This document shows, piece by piece, positions 11,301 through 21,819 of a stretch of DNA of 64,000 nt. A program made the position numbers and the translations under genes. This DNA comes from Desmodesmus armatus (lineage: Eukaryota; Chlorophyta; Chlorophyceae; Sphaeropleales; Scenedesmaceae), in assembly GCA_007449985.2 (NCBI GenBank), contig VIIQ02000214.1, positions 62,001 to 126,000 of the forward strand. Reading direction: 5' to 3'. The notes beneath the pieces were generated by a model, which had not been told where the DNA came from, did no database searches, and saw only the letters and a program-made list of their open reading frames with translations. Every line of letters starts with the position of its first letter. The first letter of the stretch is position 1.

Positions 11301-12107
11301 CGCCGTTGAACCTTGTTGTAGGCTCTTCCGCGCAGAGGCACCCTGACGACGGGCTTGGCCACAGAACCCGGTCTGCTTGTTGGGGTATGACCATTATGAT
11401 GCGATTCTTAAAGTTTGCTTTGTCCAACGTTTGATGCTGTTTTATCGTGCATATCCACGCAGTAGTTTCTTTGAAGGTGGCTGGCCTCAGAGACCCAGAC
11501 TCCTACTCCATCAAGCCCAATCACACCTGAGGATCCTTGTGCGGCTTCCTCACACACGCAACAAACTCGGGTCTACGTCTCAGATAATTGGGTGCGATCT
11601 ACTAAATCCTTTGAAGCCCCAAAGCATTCCCATGTCAATCTGCAGACCAACTTTGCATTGGGTGCCCTCAGCCTATACCATCTCTGGGTGCTTCTGATGA
11701 TGCTGCCACAACACCATTGACACATCATAATGCAATTCCGGTTCACAGCAGCGCTCAGTGTGGGCAAGAGCAACAGCCCCAGCTGCTGATCAGTGAGGTG
11801 TGCACACAGAAGAATCGCACCAGCAGCAACCAGAAGCCCTTGCTGTGGCAGCAGCAGAGGCCAAGCAAGCTCTGGTTAACAGAAAGGGGCGCGGGCGATG
11901 TCTCAGGGTGTGGGGATAGCAGACACTGACAAGCAGTAGCAAGTCGCTCGCCTGGCACTGCCCAACAGCTGTTGTGTAGCTGCGCATGCTACTGCAGACT
12001 TGTGACATGGGTGCACTCTGTCAAGGGTTCTCTGTGGGTACTCATACTGCCTTGAGGTGCACATGCATGCAGTGTTGGCCCACTATGGGCTGCTGGTTGA
12101 CACTGTA

Positions 12108-12290
12108 TGGGGGGGGGGGGAGTGTTGCAAGTAGATACTTTCACCGCAAACGGTACTCTCTACAGTTGATCGACTGGGTAATCAAAGACGTACTCCTCAT
12201 ACGCGGAAACCTGCAAAAGACACGGCCGACAAGACCCCCCCCCCAAACACAGACATGGCAACTGCCACACTGTATTGTACACCGCTTGCG
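12108..12290 (-). repeat. Second copy of non-LTR element tail
   Basis: Matches 1,377-1,540 in order: G run, TTGCAAGTAGATACTTTCACC, CGGTACTCTC, then CAAGACC..CCCCCAAACA and GGCAACTGCCACAC. No coding part accompanies it, so it is a severely 5'-truncated insertion or a tail relic. Confidence 0.5.
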
Positions 12291-13367
12291 AGTCTCCAGA
12301 TCATAAGGGAGTGCTCCCCTGAACGGGTACTAGTTGTTGTGCAGTTGTGCTTGCGCTGCATCGCTCGGCTGATTGAGGGTCCAAGGTTCTGTCTGAAGCT
12401 GTTTTTGCTGGGCTCATCGGTGGCCGATCAAACTTGGTCAACACTGAATGAACTGTTTAGCTCCTCGATGTTTGGAGAACATGCTGAACATGCTGTGTCC
12501 TGATGGTATTTGCGTGACAAGAAGCGTGAGCCTTGCATGATAGGCATAGGAATCGACGAGGGGACTGGAGGAAAGACTAGACTAAACTGGCATAGGCCTT
12601 GAGAAGTCTGTCCTGCCTCAACTCAAGCCATACTCTGTAGAGGGAGGCTTCATGGATGGATCATGTACTGTGACTTACAACAAAAAGCATGACTGACCAA
12701 GTCCAGCCAATCCACTAGGGACAACAAAGGTGACCAGCACCGGACGGCGCCAGCCTTGGATGAGCTTTACAGAGTTGACCCACATAACTGTCACACTCCA
12801 TCCCAAGAGTCAACGACTGACCCACATCATTAAATAATATCAAATCGCCAGAATGCTCCCAAGATACGCACTAACATGATAAGTACTCAACACATGGTCG
12901 TTGCCTGACGGCAGAACGGAGCCAAGGGAAGGCCTACCACCACAGTAGGAAAGAGGATGCTAATCAACATGCGGGTAACACCCGTCACGATACAAAAGGG
13001 GGTAATCGGATTCTTTCTTTCTTTCTTTTTTTGCCCGCACAAGTACGCCAATCCAGTACCCGATAAGCCCTAGGGCGGGGCCCCCTCGCTGGGATATTAC
13101 ACACCAACACCTGCCAATGCGCTTGTGCCCTGCGCATCGTGCCTTTTGCTCCAGCCCCCACCTGCTTGCCACAGCAACAAGCCATCACCGCCATTCAGCC
13201 AACTGCACACCACACACGAAGGTGCACACCTCAAGGCGCCTGATGTTGGCCTTGAGTTTGGGCGTTTCCAGCACCATTCACGGCTGAGCTGGTGTGCGTC
13301 ATGTTCACGCATGGTGTCCATCCTCCCCATTGCTTCTATGTCTGTAGGCCGTCCCCCGTAACCAGTG
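12291..13367. other. Gene-free stretch upstream of the lectin gene
   Basis: Nothing recognisable. A short CTTT microsatellite (about 13,013-13,030) lies here. The last few hundred bases should contain the promoter and 5' UTR of the lectin gene, but no element is identifiable. Confidence 0.35.
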
Positions 13368-13998
13368 ATGAGGTGCAAGCTGCCCTTGCTGGTGCTGGCA
13401 GCATGCCTCATGGTGCTGGCTAGCCATGCCGATGCCAAGTCCTTGCGCAACGCTCAGGGTCGAAGGAAACAACCCGTCAGGCTGAGCGCAAGCGCTTCAT
13501 CAGCCGAAGCAGGGTCCCCAGACGTGTCTCTAGGGGCAATGGATGGCACCATTCCACGCATCACGGTAGTCACAGACCGGGCTGTGTTGGAGGGTACTCG
13601 CTTCAACATCCCTAGAGGCCCGGCACCTCCCAAGATTCGATTATCTGAACTTTCAGCTGACAACAGTTATGCGGGAGACCTGGGGAATGTCACAGAGACT
13701 CCAAATGTCAGAAGTTCACCGTCCACCAAGGGCATAGCGAGTGGCAGAGGCTCAGCTGCCACGCTGGGGGGCACTATCCCGAGTCCTCTCAGTGAAGGTG
13801 TTGTTAACACAACTTCAACATCATCGGTCAATAGCTTTGCTTCCCGTGCATCGTTGGACTACAAGGCCTCAGATGGAGAGTTCGACTACCTGCTTGGGGA
13901 TGAATGCATCACAGCGCAGATAGACCTGAACACTCGGGGCGCGACATATGGCTCCATCAAGTCAAAAAGCGGTCAATACGCCCTAATCATAAGTCCAA
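13368..13998 (+). CDS. Lectin gene exon 1: signal peptide and N-terminal region
   Basis: Start ATG at 13,368 gives MRCKLPLLVLAACLMVLASH followed by ADA, a textbook signal peptide (basic n-region, 15-residue hydrophobic core, small-residue cleavage site). A Ser/Thr/Gly-rich low-complexity stretch follows, then EFDYLLGDECITAQIDLNT and SKSGQYALIISP, the first beta-strand repeat of a bulb-type lectin domain. The donor is GTGAGT at 13,999, leaving phase 1. Confidence 0.75.
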
Positions 13999-14255
13999 GT
14001 GAGTGATTTCAAGGCCACAGCATCCCCGTTGAAGGTTGTGCTGCTCCTCTTCTTCTCTCAATTTGCAGACGTTGTTGGGAAACTCTCGACAACGTCAACG
14101 CTTCAAGCATGACATACTCCTTTTGCTTGTGTTACACGGACACGCTCAGTGGTGCATGCATGCAGACCATCTGCAAACCAAAGTCAACACAGCTGGTTGT
14201 GTGATATGGGCATGCTTATGTGTGTCACATAATACGCACTTATCACTCCTTGCAG

Positions 14256-17200
14256 GTGGCGACGTGATACTCGTTCGTAGTCGGTATTGGTGGGAGACTG
14301 TGTGGATGATCATGTCGCCACTGGCCGGGATCCCCAGATCAAGTGCCACACACCTTTGCTTGAGTATGTCGTGCGCAATTAGCTGACTTGCCGAGGACAT
14401 GCACACACATGCATAGCAGCAGGAGTGAGAAGGGCTGGCCCCCACCCCCCCAGCAGCGGAGGGCGGAAGCTTGGGCGGAAGCTTGGATTGCTTGTAACAG
14501 GTCTTGTCACCAAGGACAGAGGGCCTGCGGTTTTGTGTTGTTGGGGTGTTGTGAGCAGACAACAAGACAGTAAGAAAAGGGGCACAAGAACAGCAACACA
14601 GGTACTTCACACTGGCAGCACCTGCAACTGTCACTGCAAAACAAGCTGTATGTAACAATCAACCAGCTGGCACAGCACTGCTGCTAGCAAGAGAGCTGTG
14701 TGGCTGACAGTCCCAGGCCAAGAATGGTGCAAGATCTGAGAGAGACAACTGCAACACTGACAATGTAGACAATAGTAATATGTATCAAAGCCTGCACGAT
14801 ACCAACTGCGGTCTGCAAGGCAAAGGCAGAAGATCTGACAGAAGATCGGACAGAAGTGTTGGGCACGGAGAGTCTGAACTGCTTGCTGCTGGACAGGCAG
14901 TCACTGGGCTTGATTAATTGGGAAGCAAAAGAACTGACTACAATTGTGTCAAGGGAACAGCTTGACTGAAGGCAACCTTCGTGAGGCTTGCCTGGCGTGG
15001 ACCGGCACGGTGGCTCAGAACCGCTGATAAGATCAGCACTGACGGTGCAGCTACTGACTGACAATTGCTGACTGGCGGAACAGGCCAGCAGTAAGACAAC
15101 CTTCGGTGAGGTGCCTGCGTGAGACTGGCACGGTAGGCACAGCTCCGCGTAGAATTGCTCTCGGATTGGACGTCAAGAAGCAAGTAAGTAGAACGGTGGG
15201 CTGGTACCACGTTACAGAGACGACAGAAACAGATCAACAGTGACTGCTGCCAGCAGCTACCGCGCACGTGTGTGACAACGGCAGGTATTACCCAACAGAG
15301 AGCATCCACAAACTCCGGCCAGTGCTTGACAGCGCTGGCCGAGCATAAGAACGTGCGGCAATCTCCAACAGAAGACCTAAACCGCAACCTGACGGATAGA
15401 CTGGAGACAGCATTCATGCAGAAACCAACATGAAATATGGTGTGTGACTACATGCAGGCTGTACACAGTTGCACATCACACTGGCTTGCTGCTCCTTCAC
15501 CACAGCTGGTCAAACTGCTCACAGCTGCTACTTGACTGCACCCACAAGTCATGCACACAGGACAAGGCAGCAAGTCATGCAAACATGCTCAGTCACAAGG
15601 TGCTGAGCCACAAATGTTGCTATTTCGGCAGCATGCATGTATTCGGCATGACAGCTGTCGTGCGCAATTAGCTGACTTGCCGAGGACATGCACACACATG
15701 CATAGCAGCAGGAGTGAGAAGGGCTGGCCCCCACCCCCCCCGCGGCGGTGTCATGAAATGCACAAGCCAGACACCAGAACTGATCACGATAGCTGCGCCA
15801 AGTACAGGCATGTGCACATGAGTAGGTATGATGGGCGTGAAGGGACACAAGTGAAGCTGAAGCCGTCTGGGGCATGCAAGACAACATGGTACTGCCACTA
15901 CCACGGCACAAGCATGGCTGTGGGGCAAGAATAAGGCAGAGTGATGCACAGCGTGCAGCACGCTGCACAACGCTCTGAAGAATAAGGAGTGACACAATGC
16001 ACGTGTGCGCTGTCACGACACACAATGCGCTGTGCTGAAGGCATGAATGAAGGAATGCAACCATGATTGGACAACACAACTATGCTGCAACCTCACATAG
16101 CTGTAGGAATGCTTTTTTTTGCTTTTTTTTCCCTTCTCAGTAAGGCACAGCAGAAAGCTGTCACTGCAACAGGCAGTGGACACAACACTGGCACACACTA
16201 ACATCAACAGGCTAGCACTGCGCTGGCAGTGCTTGCAGCCGCCACTGCAACAAGCAGTGTACTCTCTAAGACTTGATCAAAACACCAATACCAAATCCTG
16301 GCAAAAGCCTGCAGTCCACATTGGCATCAGTCACAGCAGTGGCAGTTGACGTACGCTGCTGAGAGAACACTAGCGCGTTACGGGTGGCTGCACTGTTGAA
16401 GATGCACAACCAAAGGCATGCCTGTGGGGCAGTGGCAAGGCCAGGCTGGTTGTAACCCATAATAACCTGCAGGCGGTGCTGCTGCTGAAGCTGCTGCAAC
16501 CAGCGTTGAACATCACGAGGCAAATTGTGAATAACGGCACCATAGAGCTTGACGCAGACGCAGGGGGCACACGCGGCCAGGTGTTGAAGACCAGCCAGGG
16601 AAACTGGGAGGGTGACCGCAGTAACAACCATGTCGCCTGCTGTTGGAGCCAATGCCAGCCGAGGTGCCAGTGAAGAGCGACGCTGGCTGCTGCCATATGT
16701 TGCCGCAGTGTAAGCGCGCTGGGATAGCACCAAGGTAGAAAGCTGGCCAGTAACTTTGCCTCCACAACCAATGGGGTCCACAAGTGTATCAACTTCTTGG
16801 ATATCTGTAATTACGAGGCCATACTTTGCAGGTGAAGAACACCAGGGGCCTGCAGGGAACAGGGCAGACTGTGCGGGCAAAGGGAAGCAAGAGGAGTGTT
16901 GGTGTGCACAGGGAACAGTTGCACTCTCGACAACCAAGCAGACAACAGCTGCATCACACAGGCATCACATGCCGGCTGGCTGATACTACTGCGATGCCTT
17001 GCAATGGCATTGCCGACCCAAACAAGTAAAGCTATACCTGACAACTACTAGAACACTAATTGACTCAAGGCTTGGCCAACTATGGCCCTATTGTTGCTGC
17101 CAACACCTAACAGACAAGGGACTTCAAGAACCATACACACTACAACCAGACACACTGTTTGACCCCCCCAGCCACCAAGCGCAGAAACAGCTCACCCCTC

Positions 17201-20200
17201 CAGTCCCCAGACCTGAACCACGTGGGTGCACCCTTGAGCACATCAGACAGCAACTAAGGTGCAACCAAAGCCCTCAAGGGAAATTCTGCTGGTACGCACC
17301 ATGACGGGCTGGAGGAGGAAACTGAGGTGGTACAGCTGGCGGCACGGAAAGGGCAGCTGTGGGGGGACTATGGTCGACTGTACTGCCCATGGCACCAGTG
17401 GTGGGCCTGACGCTGATTGGCACACCACCAAAGTACCCAGCCACCAATGCTGCATTGTCGGCTGGCACCCTAGACACACATGCATGAGAAACAGCTGAGG
17501 GACACTGCCAAAAAGGGGCAACACCACCCTCACCCTGATAGTCTAGTTGAAGCCCACATGCACTGCCATAAGCACAAATCAACACCTCACTCACACCAGC
17601 AACAGCGCTAGGAGGTGTAGGTGCAGGGTCGACCTCAACCGGCACAGCAACTGGCGATGACGGCTCAGAAGACACAGGTGAAGACTGGGGCGACTCAGAA
17701 TCGCTGGACTCTGGTGCCAACATGCCGTTGAGAACCCTGAAATCAACAGCAAAACGAGCAGCAGGAGGGCTACCCAGCACATCATCGTCAGCAAGGTTGG
17801 GCACACCGGCAGGGAAGCTGGCAAGGGGCGCCTCACCATAAGGGGTGACAGGGGGCACAGCATCTGACACACCAACAGCAGGCACAAGAGTGGGCACGTC
17901 AGCAGGGGGCACATGAACGTCACCATCACTGTCAGTGCCCGACAGAAGCTCAGGCATGCTGTAGTCAGCAGAGCTGCTGTACTCATAAGCAAACGGTGCA
18001 TCAAAGACATCACCATCACCATCACCATCCCCAAACTCTATACCTACAGTAGCAAGACTATGGACAAAGCCAGAAGCACTAAAAGGGGAATCATCATCAA
18101 CTGCACTAACACCAACATCATCACTATGAGGAGGCACACTAGACAACCCCGTCACCACACAAAAATTCATCATGCCATGATGCTGGGCAGAGTGACGAGG
18201 TGGGTAGGCATCACCTGACAACGGCTCAGCAGCAGCAGCATGAGAATGGCCTTGGTCAGCCTGACGCAACTTGGCCAACTGGATCTGGAAGAACCCCTGC
18301 AGATGCTCAGGCACCACTATGTCAGCCAACATCTGCCTATCTCTGCACTTGTGTGGGAAAGCTATCCAGCAACCCTCTGCGTGGTGACCATGCTGGTCGC
18401 ACAAGTTGCACACAGGGGTTGAAGGGCGCGGAGGCGAAGCACGGGAGTTGTAACCCTCCTGACACCCAACACCCAAGGGCCTAGACTGCCCATAGCCGCC
18501 ACCATAGCGTCCGCTGTCACCCTGCCCAGGACGGAAGCCAGAAGCAAAGACAGAGAGCTCAGACTGAAACCTAGACTCTAGATCAGACACTCTATCCACC
18601 ACACAATCCAACTGTTGCCTAACGCGCTGCACTATACCCTCCGACAACCGAGACGCCTCCTCAGCTAAGGTTGTAGCATGCACATGCTTGACCACACCCT
18701 TAGCTTTGTCGACCGCACACGGACACTCCCTAAGTGTGTGCATCATACAGTGCTCAGGGCACAAGGCAGCAGGAAAAGCTTTGGCTAAAAGCTGACACCG
18801 ACCCTCGGCGCTCATGTGCTGAAGCCCAGCACACATGGCAGCCGCCTTGGAATTGATGTCAGTAGCCTGCAGCAAAGAACTAGTGGCAGAGATGGATTGC
18901 TGGCTAGAAAGAGCGACTACAGGTGACACACTAGGTGGCGACAACGGTGCTTGCAGCATACCCCAACCGGCGGCCTGGTGCTGCTGTTTTGCTAGCTCAG
19001 ATACAGCAGAGAGCACAGCAGCAAGCGTAAGCTTAGCGTTCCAGGTTGCAGGTGCCCCAACGGGAGCTTGGGGTAGCTGGGTCAAACCATCAACTACAGA
19101 CTTGATGCGCAATGAGACAGTCTCAGGCAGCAGATCAGACATGCTCAGCAGCTGGACTACAAGCTCACTTTCACTAAGAACACCACTAGGCACAGACCTG
19201 CTGTAGAAACCCTGAAGCTTCAACAACACATGCTGCAGTGGGCGCCACAGAGAGTTGTTATGGTGTGTTTGGCAGACGAGGGACAGTTCTGCCAACAGCG
19301 ACTTGAACTCGGTCACATCAGGACCGCAGAACTCACTCCTGAATAGCTCTAGCACCTGATCATACCTATCTTTAAAATCATCGTACACCCCCTTGTGATC
19401 AGCAGCAGTATTGCATCCTAAGCTTGCAACCTGGATTTCATCTGCCAAGGGCCTAACATGCAGGTCGCACCACAGGTCAAAGGGTGTAGCGCCCTGATCT
19501 GTAGTGCTAGCTGCGCTGCCACCCGAAGCAAAGGTAAAGAGGCTGCGGTACAGCTTCTCATCCGCTGAACCCAGTTTCCCCATGCCCACAACATCAGCAA
19601 AGGCACGCAGGTAGGCAAGACCTGCAGCACCCTTCTCCCTACCTGTGAAATGGGGGAGAGTGGAGCGCTGCATATCGTCCTCACTTTCAGAATCTGGCTG
19701 GTACAAAGAGTTATACACTAAAGGTGGAACACCAGGAGGCACAGGGACGTTGGGCTCGTCCCCAAGCTCGCTAGAAGGCGGTGACGAGGTACCGCCACCT
19801 GGTGGCCCAGGTGGTGGTAGTTCTGCAGCAGCAGCAGGGGCAACAGGAGTGCCCGTGCCACTACCAGAAGCAGGCTTAGCTTTTCCCTTGGCTCTACCCT
19901 ATGACCTGGTTTGCATTTCCTGCCATGAAAGGCACCGTAGTAAGTGGAATCAACCCCCCCAGCAGGTAGTAAACGGTATAACGGACACCAACAGACCACT
20001 GACTAACACACAATTGCACACGAAATGCAGTAGCGTGCTAAGCTGGCCAACAAAGCTCACAAACACACCCGCAGCAGCACGAGCCTGAACGAGACCCTCC
20101 CCAGCCAAATACACTCACTCAACAGTAGGAGTGCGACTGAACCAGGAGGAGACGCCACGTCCAGGCCGGAGTTTGTGGATGGGCGGAAGCTTGGATTGCT

Positions 20201-21469
20201 TGTAACAGGTCTTGTCACCAAGGACAGAGGGCCTGCGGTTTTGTGTTGTTGGGGTGTTGTGAGCAGACAACAAGACAGTAAGAAAAGGGGCACAAGAACA
20301 GCAACACAGGTACTTCACACTGGCAGCACCTGCAACTGTCACTGCAAAACAAGCTGTATGTAACAATCAACCAGCTGGCACAGCACTGCTGCTAGCAAGA
20401 GAGCTGTGTGGCTGACAGTCCCAGGCCAAGAATGGTGCAAGATCTGGGAGAGACAACTGCAACACTGACAATGTAGACAATAGTAATATGTATCAAAGCC
20501 TGCACGATACCAACTGCGGTCTGCAAGGCAAAGGCAGAAGATCTGACAGAAGATCGGACAGAAGTGTTGGGCACGGAGAGTCTGAACTGCTTGCTGCTGG
20601 ACAGGCAGTCACTGGGCTTGATTAATTGGGAAGCAAAAGAACTGACTACAATTGTGTCAAGGGAACAGCTTGACTGAAGGCAACCTTCGTGAGGCTTGCC
20701 TGGCGTGGACCGGCACGGTGGCTCAGAACCGCTGATAAGATCAGCACTGACGGTGCAGCTACTGACTGACAATTGCTGACTGGCGGAACAGGCCAGCAGT
20801 AAGACAACCTTCGGTGAGGTGCCTGCGTGAGACTGGCACGGTAGGCACAGCTCCGCGTAGAATTGCTCTCGGATTGGACGTCAAGAAGCAAGTAAGTAGA
20901 ACGGTGGGCTGGTACCACGTTACAGAGACGACAGAAACAGATCAACAGTGACTGCTGCCAGCAGCTACCGCGCACGTGTGTGACAACGGCAGGTATTACC
21001 CAACAGAGAGCATCCACAAACTCCGGCCAGTGCTTGACAGCGCTGGCCGAGCATAAGAACGTGCGGCAATCTCCAACAGAAGACCTAAACCGCAACCTGA
21101 CGGATAGACTGGAGACAGCATTCATGCAGAAACCAACATGAAATATGGTGTGTGACTACATGCAGGCTGTACACAGTTGCACATCACACTGGCTTGCTGC
21201 TCCTTCACCACAGCTGGTCAAACTGCTCACAGCTGCTACTTGACTGCACCCACAAGTCATGCACACAGGACAAGGCAGCAAGTCATGCAAACATGCTCAG
21301 TCACAAGGTGCTGAGCCACAAATGTTGCTATTTCGGCAGCATGCATGTATTCGGCATGACAAGTAACACAGGGCGCTTGTTTGTGACGGATCAGCTTGGT
21401 GAGCTGTATGTGATATTTGCCGGGTTGCCATCGGTACCTATGCAAGGAACGGTGGCCGCTTACATTCAG
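14256..21469 (+). CDS. Lectin gene exon 2, split by the retroelement
   Basis: The exon begins after TTGCAG (14,255), completing SPSGDVILVRSRYWWETVWM of the bulb-lectin fold. Coding sequence runs to 14,366, is interrupted, and resumes at 21,366 with NTGRLFVTDQLGELYVIF, ending VAAYIQ at 21,469 before GTGGGG. With the element and one AGTA copy removed the exon is 215 bases in one frame. In the present allele the frame runs into the element and stops at 14,384-14,386, predicting a 253-residue truncated secreted product. Confidence 0.75.
14367..14471 (-). repeat. Repeat B2 (element terminus)
   Basis: The 85 bases at 14,367-14,451 are identical to 15,656-15,740 (B1). They contain CATGCACACACATGCATAGC and end in a C-rich run. 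The remaining 20 bases contain a tandem 12-mer (GGGCGGAAGCTT) at the border with A2. Confidence 0.85.
14472..15653 (-). repeat. Repeat A2 (1,182 bp)
   Basis: Direct repeat of 20,180-21,361, starting TGGGCGG and ending CATGACA on the + strand. Internally it carries two related sub-units (CAACCTTCGTGAGG... near 14,979 and CAACCTTCGGTGAGG... near 15,098). Open frames inside it (for example 14,938-15,417 minus) are identical in both copies simply because the repeats are recent. I do not call them genes. Confidence 0.85.
15656..15740 (-). repeat. Repeat B1 (internal)
   Basis: Identical to the outer 85 bases of the element at B2. It is separated from A2 by only GC, creating the palindrome GACAGCTGTC at 15,650-15,659. 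Confidence 0.85.
16266..16937 (-). CDS. Second open frame of the retroelement, unknown
   Basis: A 223-codon frame downstream of gag in element sense. Segments such as YGLVITDIQEVDTLVDPIGC and KLYGAVIHNLPRDVQRWLQQ look protein-like rather than repetitive. No reverse transcriptase, protease or recombinase motif is recognisable. It may be an exon, a gag-related C-terminal piece or a pseudogene. No similarity claim is made. Confidence 0.3.
   Translation of the reverse strand: MVVESATVPCAHQHSSCFPLPAQSALFPAGPWCSSPAKYGLVITDIQEVDTLVDPIGCGGKVTGQLSTLVLSQRAYTAATYGSSQRRSSLAPRLALAPTAGDMVVTAVTLPVSLAGLQHLAACAPCVCVKLYGAVIHNLPRDVQRWLQQLQQQHRLQVIMGYNQPGLATAPQACLWLCIFNSAATRNALVFSQQRTSTATAVTDANVDCRLLPGFGIGVLIKS
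17274..19673 (-). CDS. Gag-like protein with CCHC zinc knuckle
   Basis: From the first ATG (19,671-19,673) there are 799 residues. The frame stays open upstream to 19,898 without another ATG (Pro/Gly/Ala-rich), so translation may start in an upstream exon. The N-terminal half is helical and capsid-like, with an FTGREKG..YLRAFADVV start typical of Retrotrans_gag domains. A CX2CX4HX4C zinc knuckle (CNLCDQHGHHAEGC, encoded around 18,373-18,416) should bind RNA, as in retroelement nucleocapsids. The C-terminal 350 residues are acidic and Pro/Ser/Val-rich without a protease motif. It packages element RNA in the cytoplasm (family knowledge). Confidence 0.7.
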   Translation of the reverse strand: MQRSTLPHFTGREKGAAGLAYLRAFADVVGMGKLGSADEKLYRSLFTFASGGSAASTTDQGATPFDLWCDLHVRPLADEIQVASLGCNTAADHKGVYDDFKDRYDQVLELFRSEFCGPDVTEFKSLLAELSLVCQTHHNNSLWRPLQHVLLKLQGFYSRSVPSGVLSESELVVQLLSMSDLLPETVSLRIKSVVDGLTQLPQAPVGAPATWNAKLTLAAVLSAVSELAKQQHQAAGWGMLQAPLSPPSVSPVVALSSQQSISATSSLLQATDINSKAAAMCAGLQHMSAEGRCQLLAKAFPAALCPEHCMMHTLRECPCAVDKAKGVVKHVHATTLAEEASRLSEGIVQRVRQQLDCVVDRVSDLESRFQSELSVFASGFRPGQGDSGRYGGGYGQSRPLGVGCQEGYNSRASPPRPSTPVCNLCDQHGHHAEGCWIAFPHKCRDRQMLADIVVPEHLQGFFQIQLAKLRQADQGHSHAAAAEPLSGDAYPPRHSAQHHGMMNFCVVTGLSSVPPHSDDVGVSAVDDDSPFSASGFVHSLATVGIEFGDGDGDGDVFDAPFAYEYSSSADYSMPELLSGTDSDGDVHVPPADVPTLVPAVGVSDAVPPVTPYGEAPLASFPAGVPNLADDDVLGSPPAARFAVDFRVLNGMLAPESSDSESPQSSPVSSEPSSPVAVPVEVDPAPTPPSAVAGVSEVLICAYGSACGLQLDYQGEGGVAPFWQCPSAVSHACVSRVPADNAALVAGYFGGVPISVRPTTGAMGSTVDHSPPTAALSVPPAVPPQFPPPARHGAYQQNFP
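20180..21361 (-). repeat. Repeat A1 (1,182 bp)
   Basis: Partner of 14,472-15,653; same length, offset 5,708. In element sense this is the 5' terminus, beginning TGTCATGCCG at 21,361, and would hold the promoter. The adjacent interior (20,179 leftwards) shows no obvious tRNA-primer site, again unlike a standard LTR element. Confidence 0.85.
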
Positions 21470-21707
21470 GTGGGGTCACCGCAACATCTCATGCTGCTCA
21501 TGAGCCCTTTAACCCAGTGATGCGCCGCGCATCACAGGTTGTGATATGCACACACCTCAGCATGATGTGGCTGGCAACATTTGGGGAACACATCACAATA
21601 CCCACAAGTTGTGTAGATGTGCATCCAGTGTTTGCCGCATGTACCAAAACACTGCAAGCTTAGTGTCAATTGTTGGGCTATGCGTTGGTTTGCTGTTGCT
21701 TTTTCAG

Positions 21708-21819
21708 GATGACAGTCGTCTTGTGATCTACAACTCGGCATGTTATCCGCTAGCAGAGACCCCAAGTAACGAGGCACCATTGACAACCCCACCATGCTTG
21801 TCTGCAGAGCAACAAGAAG
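21708..21819 (+). CDS. Lectin gene exon 3: end of bulb-lectin domain
   Basis: Acceptor TTTTTCAG and donor GTAAGC flank 112 bases encoding DDSRLVIYNSACYPLAETPS plus a Pro/Thr-rich tail. DDSRLVIYN is the D-x-x-x-LVIY mannose-lectin repeat signature. Phase 0 in, phase 1 out, matching exon 2 and the next exon at 27,140. Confidence 0.75.

Larger units (their letters stand above)
14367..21361 (-). mobile_element. Split-direct-repeat (TOC1/DIRS-PAT-like) gag-only retroelement
   Basis: Read in the sense of its gag gene, the order is A1 (21,361-20,180), interior with gag, B1 (15,740-15,656), A2 (15,653-14,472), B2 (14,471-14,367). This A1-ORF-B1-A2-B2 layout is the 'split direct repeat' of PAT/Ngaro/Kangaroo-type tyrosine-recombinase retroelements and of Chlamydomonas TOC1, not of ordinary LTR elements. 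The ends are near-inverse (TGTC[A/G]TG...). AGTA flanks both sides (14,363-14,366 and 21,362-21,365). A1 and A2 (1,182 bp each) show one visible difference (14,739 A versus 20,447 G), so insertion is recent. No reverse transcriptase, RNase H or tyrosine recombinase is recognisable in the 4.4-kb interior, so it is probably non-autonomous. It lies antisense to the host gene. Confidence 0.8.

Noticed and set aside
14938..15417. 159-codon frame conserved in both A repeats as a gene
   Set aside because: Identity reflects recent repeat duplication. Composition is unremarkable and no domain is visible.
14472..21361. Conventional LTR retrotransposon with 1.18-kb LTRs
   Set aside because: The left terminus extends 105 bases beyond the A repeat to the AGTA duplication, and that block is repeated internally. 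This fits split direct repeats instead of LTRs. No primer-binding site or pol is visible.
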